From positions 64,001 to 128,000 of IMG/VR virus record IMGVR_UViG_3300045961_000282: DNA of 64,000 nucleotides. One strand, given 5' to 3'. The translations under genes were made by a program, and so were the position numbers. Below are positions 19,501 to 26,659 of the stretch, one piece after another; positions within the stretch are counted from its first letter, which is position 1; the number at the start of each line of letters is the position of its first letter. This DNA comes from a virus. The notes beneath the pieces were generated by a model. The model saw only the letters and a list, made by a program, of their open reading frames with translations. It searched no databases and was not told where the DNA came from.

Positions 19501-22500
19501 CGGTGACCAGCGTCTTCGCGGCCATGTCGAACTCGGCTTGGGTGAAGGAGTTGGCGATGCCTGCGATCATCTGGTCGCCGACCTGCTTCTCCATCACCGT
19601 CGAGGGTGACTTGATCCCCAAGTAGTCCTTGATGGCCTTGACCATCACCGCGCCAGCCTGCTCGCTCACCTTGGCCAGTTCGGAGAACCTCTCCCGCAAC
19701 CCCTTCTCGATGCCCTGAGCAGTGCCATCGCCGATCGCCTCTGCTGCAAAGCGGGCCTTGGCCTCGGTCTCCTTGGCCTCCTGCTCCCACTGCCTGCGCA
19801 TCTTGACGCCGATGGAGTTGATATCTCGATCCAATTTGTTTGAATCGATTTCAGCATCAACTTCCATCTTGACTTTTTGCTTGGCTGTTTTCCCTGCAGC
19901 CTTGGCGCCCGCCTTCGTCCCGAATGATCCCTCATCGAACCAATACTGGTTCTGCGCCTGCTTGGACGCCTTGCGCCCGTCGAAGAACCCCTGAACCTTC
20001 TTGCCGAAGTCCTTGAGCGAGCCGACAAACCTGCTCATCTGATCCTTCGCGCCCTTGAGGGCGTCCGGGATCTTCTTGATGGAGTCCACGATCCCCATGG
20101 CCTTGCCCGCCACGGTGCCCATGACTCCGGTGACGAGACGGAAGGCGAGAAGTGCGCCAACCACCTTGCCGATGATGCCTAGCAGGCCGTCAAAGCGAGA
20201 AAGCCATTCAACAACATTCCCGAGAACTGTGACAACAGTGCCGATAATGTCAGCAAAAGTTTGAATGGTTCCAGTTTCAGTGAAGAACTTTGCGAACTTC
20301 GGAACGGCTTCAATGATTTTGACGATGGCATCCGAGATCTGGCCGAAGGAGTCCTGCGCCACGGACTCAAGGGTCGGGATGATCGCGGTGAACGCGTCTG
20401 CGATCTTGCCGATTCCGGGGTCCGCGCCGAGACGGAACAGCATCCCGCCGATGGCACCAAGCAGTTCCAACAGCGACATGGCGTTGTTGCCTGCGCCGTT
20501 GAAAGTATCCGTGAGTCCCTTCTGGACCTTCTTGTCGTTCATGCGGGACGACCAGATTCTGGTCATAATTTCGATGTTGTCGAGGAAGACGCGGGCTGCG
20601 GGAAGGGCGGCCTCGAAGATTCCGCCCAATCCCTTGCCGATGTTCTTGATGATCCGCCACAACTGCCCGGCGATGTCGTTGGCCGTGCGGAAGAAGTCGG
20701 CGAGTTGGCTGTTCTCGCCGCCCTGCGCCTGTCCGTCGATGAACTTCTTGAACGTCCCCGTCGCCTCACTGATCGACAGCGACCACTCCTCAGCCAGTGG
20801 AGCCGTGGCGGCGAAGATCTGGGACAGGGGTTGCACGAGATTCAGGGCAGCGGTGGCGAGGTTCTGCAGGATGACGGCGTTGCTGTCGAGTATGGTTTTC
20901 AGCGCCGTCAGCGTCTTGGGCGTCGTGAACGCATTGGACAGGTTGATCGCGAAGTCGCCGAGGATCGTCGAGGTGTTGACGAACGCATCCTCGATCAACT
21001 GCATGAACGTCGTGTCTTCGATCAGGTTCTCGATGGCCTCCTGCAGTTTCGGGAAGAAGACCGCCTGTCCCGCCTTCTTGATCCGCTCGAAGACCGGCAG
21101 CACCTCATCGACCCAGAACCGCACGAAGTCCTGTGCCGCCGGGTCGAGTTTGGCGAAGGCGTCGTTCATGTTGTTGACCGCGGTGTCGAACGCCTTGGCC
21201 GAGTCGCTCATGGCGTCGTCGGTGCCGTCAATGGCCTTCTGCATGTTCAACTGAGCCCGGGCGATGGCCAGTTCGACATCCTTGGCCGTACGCGGCACAT
21301 CCTCCATGGCGCGCTTCAGGTCACGCTGCGCATCCGATACCCGCTCGGTCGCGTCAGCGATCCCCTCCTGCGCGTCCCGCACCCGCTCCTGTGCATCGGT
21401 CAGCGCCTCGTAGGCATCGCTGGTCCGCTCGACGGCATCGGCGTAGGCCTGCTGGGCGTTGAGGACCTCCTGATTCCCATCGACCCCCTCGGAGATCGCC
21501 TTGTTCGCCTCGTTGCGCAGGTCGCCGTTGCGCTCCTGCACCTCGCGCATGGTCTGCAGTTGCTCGCGATAGGCGAGGTCGGCCTCGTAGATGGCCTGCG
21601 CGTTGCCGCCTGCGCGGGCCTGCGCCAGTTTCTGCTCGGCCTTCTTGAGGTTGAGCGCCGCCCGCTCCTCGGTCAGGCTGGCCCGGTCCAGCGACATCCG
21701 CAGGTCTTCGATGCGCTCCTGCGCGCGCAGGCGGGCGTCGTTGATCGAGTTGAGCGCCTTCTCCTCGTCGGCGATCGCGCGCGTCACTCCGCGCTCAGCG
21801 TCGGAGACTCCCTCGATGGCGTCGCGCAGGCCCTCCTCGGCGTCGGACACACCCTCGATGGCATCCTCGAGACTCTCGTGCGCATCGTTGACCCGCTCGA
21901 CAGCATCTTGGTTCTTGCGCGCCCCCTCGATGATCGCGTCGTTGAGGGCGTCGCGCGCCTCGCGGATGCGCATCAGTCGCTCGGCCTCATCGGCCTGCGC
22001 CTTCTTCGTGGTGTCAGCAGAGGACTTCGTTGCCTTGGCGGCGGCGCTCTGCATCTTGGTGTACGAACTGATCGCCTCGCCCACGCCGCCGAACAGTTTC
22101 GTGGCGACGATCCCCGCCTGCCCAAGGGCCATCAGCACGTTGCCGAACTTCAGTGCTGCAGGAGCGGCGTAGACGAAGGCTGACCCCAGCATGACCACGG
22201 CTGATGCCAACGAGGAGACCGCGCCGATCACGCCCGTGATGACGCCCTGCATCACGTTCAACTGCACGATGTTCTGCAGCAGGCCGGTGATCAGGTTCTC
22301 GAACGGCGCGGGCGTGCGCTTGCTCATCCAACTGTCGAACGAGTTGCGGAACCCGAGGCCGTAGCGGTTCCCGCCGTCGCCGCCCGCGCCGCCGTAGTCG
22401 ATCCTGTTGCGCAGGGCGTCACTGACGCTGTCGGCCACTGACGACCCGAGGGTTCCGCCGCCGCCCGACGTCGACGCGCTCTGGATCTGGCGCTGCATCG

Positions 22501-22867
22501 CCCCCGCGAAATCGAGGTTGGACTCGAACCCCCGGCTGGCGTCGTCGGCGATCTGTCGCCCCATGCTGTCGCCATCGATGGCATCGGGCAGGAAATCGAG
22601 ATGGGCAACAGCCCTCTGCATGAACCCGTTGCCGAAGGCGTCGCCCGCCAGTTCCCCGGCAGCCTCGAAGTCCCGGGACATGTCGACCAACATGTCGGGC
22701 AGGTCGCCCAGACTGGCCGAGACCTGCTCGCGGATGCCCCGCCCGATCCGGTCGCCGATCTCCTGCCCGATGTTGCCGACGTCGATGCGGCCGAACTGGC
22801 GCTCGATGTCCTTGGCCAGTTGACTGACGTCGCCTAGAATTTTGACAGTCGCTGTTCCTACGAGCAT
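16529..22867 (-). CDS. tape measure protein with C-terminal M23 peptidase domain
   Basis: 2112 residues from the ATG at 22867 (MLVGTATVKILGDVSQL), 7 bases after the chaperone frameshift product ends. The size, an N-terminal helical region, Ala-rich coiled coils (about residues 300-560) and hydrophobic segments ('VMQGVITGVIGAVSSLASAVVML') identify the tail length ruler. Residues ~1442-1728 contain seven tandem 41-residue Trp/Pro repeats. Near the C-terminus (~1905-2010) is an M23 metallopeptidase domain: 'GHNPWFAYDIG', 'LYAHLS', 'GPHLHFEL' provide the expected His/Asp zinc ligands. This domain probably cleaves peptidoglycan cross-links during DNA entry. Confidence 0.95.
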   Translation of the reverse strand: MLVGTATVKILGDVSQLAKDIERQFGRIDVGNIGQEIGDRIGRGIREQVSASLGDLPDMLVDMSRDFEAAGELAGDAFGNGFMQRAVAHLDFLPDAIDGDSMGRQIADDASRGFESNLDFAGAMQRQIQSASTSGGGGTLGSSVADSVSDALRNRIDYGGAGGDGGNRYGLGFRNSFDSWMSKRTPAPFENLITGLLQNIVQLNVMQGVITGVIGAVSSLASAVVMLGSAFVYAAPAALKFGNVLMALGQAGIVATKLFGGVGEAISSYTKMQSAAAKATKSSADTTKKAQADEAERLMRIREARDALNDAIIEGARKNQDAVERVNDAHESLEDAIEGVSDAEEGLRDAIEGVSDAERGVTRAIADEEKALNSINDARLRAQERIEDLRMSLDRASLTEERAALNLKKAEQKLAQARAGGNAQAIYEADLAYREQLQTMREVQERNGDLRNEANKAISEGVDGNQEVLNAQQAYADAVERTSDAYEALTDAQERVRDAQEGIADATERVSDAQRDLKRAMEDVPRTAKDVELAIARAQLNMQKAIDGTDDAMSDSAKAFDTAVNNMNDAFAKLDPAAQDFVRFWVDEVLPVFERIKKAGQAVFFPKLQEAIENLIEDTTFMQLIEDAFVNTSTILGDFAINLSNAFTTPKTLTALKTILDSNAVILQNLATAALNLVQPLSQIFAATAPLAEEWSLSISEATGTFKKFIDGQAQGGENSQLADFFRTANDIAGQLWRIIKNIGKGLGGIFEAALPAARVFLDNIEIMTRIWSSRMNDKKVQKGLTDTFNGAGNNAMSLLELLGAIGGMLFRLGADPGIGKIADAFTAIIPTLESVAQDSFGQISDAIVKIIEAVPKFAKFFTETGTIQTFADIIGTVVTVLGNVVEWLSRFDGLLGIIGKVVGALLAFRLVTGVMGTVAGKAMGIVDSIKKIPDALKGAKDQMSRFVGSLKDFGKKVQGFFDGRKASKQAQNQYWFDEGSFGTKAGAKAAGKTAKQKVKMEVDAEIDSNKLDRDINSIGVKMRRQWEQEAKETEAKARFAAEAIGDGTAQGIEKGLRERFSELAKVSEQAGAVMVKAIKDYLGIKSPSTVMEKQVGDQMIAGIANSFTQAEFDMAAKTLVTEIENELRQAATGLTDVGSDMGNSLEQGLKAATETTGSEVGAEIKNELDKATNGVGSIGTEMGNAVERGLKTATETTGTEVGMEIKRDFGRALNGMSVDAFDEGRDAAVAAKLGAKSAGPVIIDTVTTGGGVGGGLGGKVGKGGAVAGAADDMADAAKKAGKFGKVGSGLSKIWGGFGKVAGKLGLKALGKGFLAILGPVGAVIGAVWMVIDVLGMFGISIDQIINFFKNFSTEAPKLWGKITGAFSAAWDKIKEVFSNLWGKIKAPLEEFGQKVADWFKSNWKTLLMASNPIGLIILFFQNIWPKVQPKLVEFGKKVGAWFKGLPSKISDAAGNIWGWITDKISNIIPAIQQWWSGTFIPWIKGAPKEASEGGGNFWGWITDKVKDIVPAVTDWFTTSFIPWVTGLPGKILGLGIDIFGWVLSKAWDLISGLGKWLVTKLIPWFLTLPFKILSLGIDIFAWIVNKAVDLIPKLANWFVGSFVPWLVGLPGKILNLGINIWGWIIEKAKGLMVSLGTWLRESFIPWVKGLPSRVAENIGNLFGSLKDKAVSGFTSLKTFFTDTVIPWVRGLPQRFADGMSGLWDGLKSGAARASNWVTDKINEYIIPSLNKLPFVDLKELKRIPGYATGGEVKGPNRGDRADNVLARLTPGEYVLTRNMVKQVGKDSLDKWRRGGPPPQGGAKEWFGKATDWVGSLKPDFIDDLLIKGAFHALNTLISNGLSLIPDKDGMIGLVTNYFRNNLQLLRQFADKAQKGLDADKSSGAGGPVEPYKGPADGWTYPLARRFPSYTRSGHNPWFAYDIGSPTGIVVQAVSSGRVITSADRGNKSYGQYLAILHHDNTRSLYAHLSKRFVGVGTKVRVGQRIGLSGNTGGSTGPHLHFELGFDDARRMMARRGVRLAKGGIVKATPGGVPALLAEGGRHERVTPLDSKGRSQTEVEMLAELRKMSEALMASGVRGGDTFQIFPAPGMSERELAVKVSREVAFRHRRRA
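17684..18544 (-). repeat. seven tandem 41-residue (123-bp) repeats in the tape measure gene
   Basis: Each unit starts with a Trp-Pro box: WFKGLP, WIKGAP, WVTGLP, WFLTLP, WLVGLP, WVKGLP, WVRGLP. Each ends with 'FIP'-like residues. The first Trp codon (18542-18544) and the seventh (17804-17806) are 738 bases apart, exactly 6 x 123. DNA identity between units is low, so the period is kept at protein level. Confidence 0.9.
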
Positions 22868-22874
22868 CGCTACA

Positions 22875-23656
22875 TCACCCCATCGGGCCGTCGAGCATCG
22901 GGAACGGGCGGGACCCACTCTGCGGCTTGGTCGGCGGGATGTACCCGGCAACAGGCTTCGTCGGGTCGCGGCTCACGTCACCGAGCGCCATGACGTCGCT
23001 GGCCACGGGGCCCTCGACGCGCTTGGGCTCGGGAATGCTACCGTCGCCGTAGACGAACTCCCACTCGGGCGAATGTCCTGACGGGGTGCCGTACGAGGAG
23101 CCGCTCGAAGTGGGTGTCTGGGCGATGATGTTGACCTCGTGGCGCATCGTCATCATCGCCTCGTACACCTCCTTCTCGACCAGCGCCTCCTCGACAATCC
23201 GCTGTTGAATCGCGTTCAGGGCGCGATCGGCTGGGAGAGTCCGGAGGTCTACTCCTCTTCCGATGAAGTGTCCGTCGACGTACGGCCACCATTCGATCGC
23301 CCACTGGCAGAGCGCGACCGCGCCTTGGTAGGGCGGGTGGTGTACTGCTCCACCAGCCATCCTGCGATCTCCCCCAAGGTCTCGACGTCGACGATCTGAT
23401 CGGGGTCCTTGATCATCGCGTCGAACCGGATGGCGTCGTCCTCTTCCAGCGCGGTGTTCAGGAACTCCACGATCGCCTCGGCGGCGGCACCGCCCGAGTT
23501 GCTGTCCGCGCGGCGCACGAAGTCCAGAAGGGCTGCGCCGGACATCGCCTGTCGGCAAGAGAACTCCTCGCCATTGAGAGCGAAGCCGAGCGGGGGGAAC
23601 TCGTCAATCGCGGTGGTCTTGCCGAAATCCTTGAAACGGGCATCCTTTGTCGCCAT
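22875..23656 (-). CDS. tail assembly chaperone, frameshifted long form (gpGT-like)
   Basis: Joined product that starts with the short chaperone frame (ATG 23656) and continues after a -1 shift into the frame ending at 22875 ('VDLRTLPADRALNAIQQRIVEEALV', ending 'FPMLDGPMG'). The two overlapping frames immediately before a tape measure gene are the hallmark of siphovirus G/GT chaperones. The downstream frame is exactly -1 relative to the upstream one and runs open through the overlap (~23249-23360). I could not identify a canonical slippery heptamer, so the exact slip point is not given. Confidence 0.8.
23249..23656 (-). CDS. tail assembly chaperone, short form (gpG-like)
   Basis: 135 residues starting MATKDARFKDFGKTTAIDEF with GAGGAAT upstream of ATG. 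The body ('FALNGEEFSCRQAMSGAALLDF', 'IVEFLNTALEEDDAIRFDAMI') is the usual chaperone core of actinophages. The tail 'TSTDTSSEEE' is polar and low-complexity, as is common where the gene ends inside the frameshift overlap. It acts as a chaperone on the tape measure during tail assembly. Confidence 0.85.
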   Translation of the reverse strand: MATKDARFKDFGKTTAIDEFPPLGFALNGEEFSCRQAMSGAALLDFVRRADSNSGGAAAEAIVEFLNTALEEDDAIRFDAMIKDPDQIVDVETLGEIAGWLVEQYTTRPTKARSRSASGRSNGGRTSTDTSSEEE

Positions 23657-23741
23657 GTCATTCCTCACTCGTGTCGGCGCAGTCCGGGTCGGCTGTCGAG
23701 GGCCGAGCGGTTGCTGCTGTGCGTCTCTGCATCGTTCCCGT

Positions 23742-23750
23742 GAACCATAC
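23742..23750 (-). promoter_or_regulatory. GTATGGTTC dispersed motif, exact copy 5 (intergenic)
   Basis: Sits in the 155-base non-coding gap upstream of the tail chaperone gene, 86 bases before its ATG. It is framed by a short inverted repeat (CCCGT/ACGGG at 23738-23754). Confidence 0.7.
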
Positions 23751-23811
23751 GGGCAGGGTCATTCAATCACAGCGCCGCTGCACCGACCCGCGATTTCCGC
23801 CGGGCGAGAGT

Positions 23812-24219
23812 TCACGCGGCCTTGAACTTGATGACCACGGTCAAAGCATTCAAGAGATACCGATTTGCTTTGGTGCCGGGGTGATGCACGACGGTCGTGA
23901 CGACCATCCGCCCGCGCGACTTGAACCGCATCACCGACCCCGGCCGCGCATGGATCGCATGCGGTCGGGTGCCCTCGTGGTGCATGTAGGCGTAGGACAG
24001 TTTCGACCCGACCTCGACCTCCAGTCCGCGGGGGTGGCTGGTCACCCGCCCGACTTGGATGCTGCGCGCCAGTTTGCCGGTGCGCTTGCCCACCAGAACT
24101 CGGGCGTCGGCCTGCACCATCTTGCCCAGCACCTTGAGGTGCCGCCCGGTCATCCCGCCGGGGGTCCAGAACGTCCGAACGAAGTTGCTGTTCGGGGTGA
24201 ACGTGACCCCGCCCGCCAT
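23812..24219 (-). CDS. tail completion / HK97 gp10-like protein
   Basis: 135 residues, MAGGVTFTPNSNFVRTFWTP. 'RVLVGKRTGKLARSIQVGRV' followed by 'VEVGSKLSYAYMHHEGTRPHAI' and 'TTVVHHPGTKANRYL' reproduces the HK97 gp10-type pattern (Leu-x-x-Ser-Ile, Tyr-Ala-x-x-x-His-x-Gly-Thr, His-Pro-Gly). Proteins of this family act at the head-tail junction during tail joining. It directly follows the terminator-like gene. Confidence 0.8.
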   Translation of the reverse strand: MAGGVTFTPNSNFVRTFWTPGGMTGRHLKVLGKMVQADARVLVGKRTGKLARSIQVGRVTSHPRGLEVEVGSKLSYAYMHHEGTRPHAIHARPGSVMRFKSRGRMVVTTVVHHPGTKANRYLLNALTVVIKFKAA

Positions 24220-24716
24220 CAGGGCACCGCAGCCTGAATCGACAGCACGATGCCCACGAAGCCGCCGCTCGGCTCGCCCACGGCCACCGAGGTGATGATC
24301 CCGTAGTTCGGACCCAGCGGGTCACTGTCCATCGCGTTGGCCGCCTGCATCAGCAGCCACGCGTCGCGCATCAGCGACGTGCCGCTGGCGGTCAGCGTCT
24401 CGGCCTCCGGCGGCTTCATCCCGCGGCCTGTGGGAGTCGGGAAGCAGCGCACCAGATGCACCTCGAACGTCGCGGTGATCGGTGCGTGGCAGTTGCTGGG
24501 CTCCTCGCCCGCGCCGGGCGCGCCGTTCTCCAGCCCGCCGAATGTCAGGACCAGTTCCTCGCAGTCATGAACCGGCTCGCCCACCGTCATCAGCCGCCGC
24601 GAGGGCAGGTCGACCCCGGCTGTCTGGAACGTCAGGACCACTGTGTCGAGGATGTAGTCGGCGAAGCGCTCCAGCCGGTCGGCTTGGAACGTCCACGTCA
24701 ACGCCGGGCTGGTCAT
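24219..24716 (-). CDS. putative tail terminator protein
   Basis: 165 residues, MTSPALTWTFQADRLERF. Position between head-tail connectors and the gp10-like protein, size, and the pattern 'CEELVLTFGGLENG...ITATFEVHLVRCFPTP' are those of actinophage tail terminators, which cap the tail tube at the head side. The start overlaps the preceding stop. No direct homology test was possible. Confidence 0.65.
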   Translation of the reverse strand: MTSPALTWTFQADRLERFADYILDTVVLTFQTAGVDLPSRRLMTVGEPVHDCEELVLTFGGLENGAPGAGEEPSNCHAPITATFEVHLVRCFPTPTGRGMKPPEAETLTASGTSLMRDAWLLMQAANAMDSDPLGPNYGIITSVAVGEPSGGFVGIVLSIQAAVP

Positions 24717-25084
24717 CAGTCCACCTGCAGGCGCTCTCGGATCATCGCCAGCGGGTCGACCTCCTCGGCCACCGCGACGACCTCGGTGCTGGTCGGCTCT
24801 GCGACGACGGGCGCCTCGACGACCTCAGGGGTGCTGTACTTCTTGATCACCGTCGTGAGGTTGGCCACCAGCGACACCCGCGGGCGGGACTCGGCCTGCT
24901 CCTTGGCGAGGTACCGCGCGGCGCGGTCAGGGTCCTCGCCGACCCACGTCATTACCTGAACCGCGGTGCCGATGGGCAGCCCGTCGCGGTCAGTCTCGAT
25001 GATCTGGTCCCCGCGGCGGGCCTTCGGCGCGGCCGGGGCGCGGTGCGAGTGCGGCAGGTAGGGGTTCTGGTAGTGAGCGGTCAC
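24716..25084 (-). CDS. small head-tail module protein of unknown function
   Basis: 122 residues from a GTG in a GTGA overlap (MTAHYQNPYLPHSHRAP). 'DGLPIGTAVQVMTWVGEDPDRAARYLAKEQ' is a compact domain of a type often seen at this position in actinophages. The C-terminal half is acidic ('VVAEPTSTEVVAVAEEVDPL') and ends in a short helix. Possibly a head-tail connector accessory. Confidence 0.6.
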   Translation of the reverse strand: MTAHYQNPYLPHSHRAPAAPKARRGDQIIETDRDGLPIGTAVQVMTWVGEDPDRAARYLAKEQAESRPRVSLVANLTTVIKKYSTPEVVEAPVVAEPTSTEVVAVAEEVDPLAMIRERLQVD

Positions 25085-25281
25085 TGTGTCTCCTGACGGA
25101 TCGAGTCCCATGTGTCGGCGGGAACGTGGATGTCGATGGCCCACGTGTCGGGGTTGGTGGATTTCAGCAGAACCATATCCGCCTCGAGGCGGACCACCCG
25201 TTCCTGCAGTTCCACCAGCGTGTTCAGCAGCGCTTCGACGGTCGGATTTGAGGCAAGGCTCACCCAGTCCTGTCGCATCAT
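25081..25281 (-). CDS. small coiled-coil protein (66 aa)
   Basis: Starts MMRQDWVSLASNPTVEALL after GGAAGGAACG. The middle is a predicted short coiled coil ('LLNTLVELQERVVRLEADMVLL'), followed by 'WAIDIHVPADTWDSIRQ'. It lies between two structural genes. The codons for 'DMVLL' contain GATATGGTTC, a one-mismatch copy of the dispersed motif. Function unknown. Confidence 0.6.
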   Translation of the reverse strand: MMRQDWVSLASNPTVEALLNTLVELQERVVRLEADMVLLKSTNPDTWAIDIHVPADTWDSIRQETQ

Positions 25282-25300
25282 CGTTCCTTCCGCAGTGTTG

Positions 25301-26659
25301 CTAGCCTGAAACAACGACCCAGTGTGGCCCCATGGATGGGACCTCCACCGTCACTCGTGCAAGGTTCTCGTCGACGCAGGTCACCGAAGTGATGACACGG
25401 TCTCCAGATTCCTCGTCATGGACAGCGACTGAAACCCAGCGCTGCCCGAGGTTGTGCCAGATATCGAATGGGCCAGAGCCGAAGACGTGCTCGCGATACA
25501 CGCGGGCTGGGGCCGTCTCGCTAGGCACCTGAACCCACGTGTTCGGATCCACGTCAGGATGCCACTGGGGCTGTGTCCCGATCTTGTCGACCGCCCAGAA
25601 CTTCGCCTTGTTCGCCGCGCCATCCTCGACGTAGACCCGCACGCCGGGGCGAAGGCTGTTGACCTCGCTGGTGTCAGGGGAGCGCTCGAAACCCGTCGCG
25701 GTGTGGACGTAGATGCCGTTCTGGATCGGGTTGCTCTGGTCCTTGATCAGGACCCGGCCACCCTCAGGGATAAGGGTGCCATCGATATACACATCACCGA
25801 CGGCGCCGAGATCCACCTCCTCGACCGAGGCGGCCACCACGGGCGCATAGCGGTACGCGCCGAGTAGGACGTTCTGCACGATCTGCGCAACCCACTCCGG
25901 ATCGACGTTGACCGCGCTGTTGACGATGACCCCATTGCCAGCAACGACATCAAGGGTCCGCCCAGTGCGCCCCCCGAGGCGTTCGGAGAGGCCGTTTCCG
26001 GCCTTGGTGAACAACTTGATGTAACTCGGGTCAACGGTGACCTTGCCGCCCTCAAGGACGATCCCGTCGCCCGGGTCGACCGACAGGGTGTCCTCGTCCT
26101 TGGTTAGGCCGTCGCCTGCAATGACGTTCGCCGACTGGTCGCCCAGTTCCTCGGCAACCGTGGCCATGTCGACGACCAGCGTCCGATGGTCGACGTTGTC
26201 GAGTTTCAGGCCACGGCCGAACTGCACCGAGATCGTCTGGTCGGGCGAATCGATCGGAGTGATGGCGATGCCGCCGCCCGCGACGAACGCGCTGCCGCCG
26301 ACGCTCTCACCGGGAGGACCCTGAGGCCCCGGAGGGCCATCGGGTCCCGCGGGTCCCTGTGGGCCGGGGGGGCCTTCCGGCCCCTGTTGGCCCTCCGGTC
26401 CGGGCGGGCCGGACAGGGGGCCGAGGTCCACCCACTCGCTTCCGGTCCATACCCACAGGTGCGAGTCGCTGTCGGAGATCAGCGCATCGCCGGGCTCGGT
26501 GCCGGGCTCGGTCGGCGGGCCGCTGGGGATGTGACCGATGATCCTGATGTTGAGGTTGATCGCCGGAATCGACGTGGTGTCGAACCAGAAATCGTCAGGG
26601 TCAGCCCCTACGGGCGGGGTGTCGCTGACCCAAATGTCAACATCAGGGATCTTGGTCAT
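25301..26659 (-). CDS. collagen-like fibre in the head-tail module
   Basis: 452 residues, start in an ATGA overlap ([16 protein letters not shown]). The N-terminal module '[21 protein letters not shown]' is shared with the next gene upstream. A short Gly-X-Y stretch (about residues 78-120) leads into a beta-repeat shaft ('[18 protein letters not shown]'). The C-terminal domain '[18 protein letters not shown]...[11 protein letters not shown]' is also paralogous to the neighbour. Its location between connector genes, away from the tail fibres, suggests a head or neck fibre. Confidence 0.75.
   Translation of the reverse strand: MTKIPDVDIWVSDTPPVGADPDDFWFDTTSIPAINLNIRIIGHIPSGPPTEPGTEPGDALISDSDSHLWVWTGSEWVDLGPLSGPPGPEGQQGPEGPPGPQGPAGPDGPPGPQGPPGESVGGSAFVAGGGIAITPIDSPDQTISVQFGRGLKLDNVDHRTLVVDMATVAEELGDQSANVIAGDGLTKDEDTLSVDPGDGIVLEGGKVTVDPSYIKLFTKAGNGLSERLGGRTGRTLDVVAGNGVIVNSAVNVDPEWVAQIVQNVLLGAYRYAPVVAASVEEVDLGAVGDVYIDGTLIPEGGRVLIKDQSNPIQNGIYVHTATGFERSPDTSEVNSLRPGVRVYVEDGAANKAKFWAVDKIGTQPQWHPDVDPNTWVQVPSETAPARVYREHVFGSGPFDIWHNLGQRWVSVAVHDEESGDRVITSVTCVDENLARVTVEVPSMGPHWVVVSG

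Noticed and set aside
19936-19957. Inverted repeat GAACCA-N4-TGGTTC in the tape measure gene
   Set aside because: Six-base arms inside coding DNA and no match to the full GAACCATAC word; likely chance.
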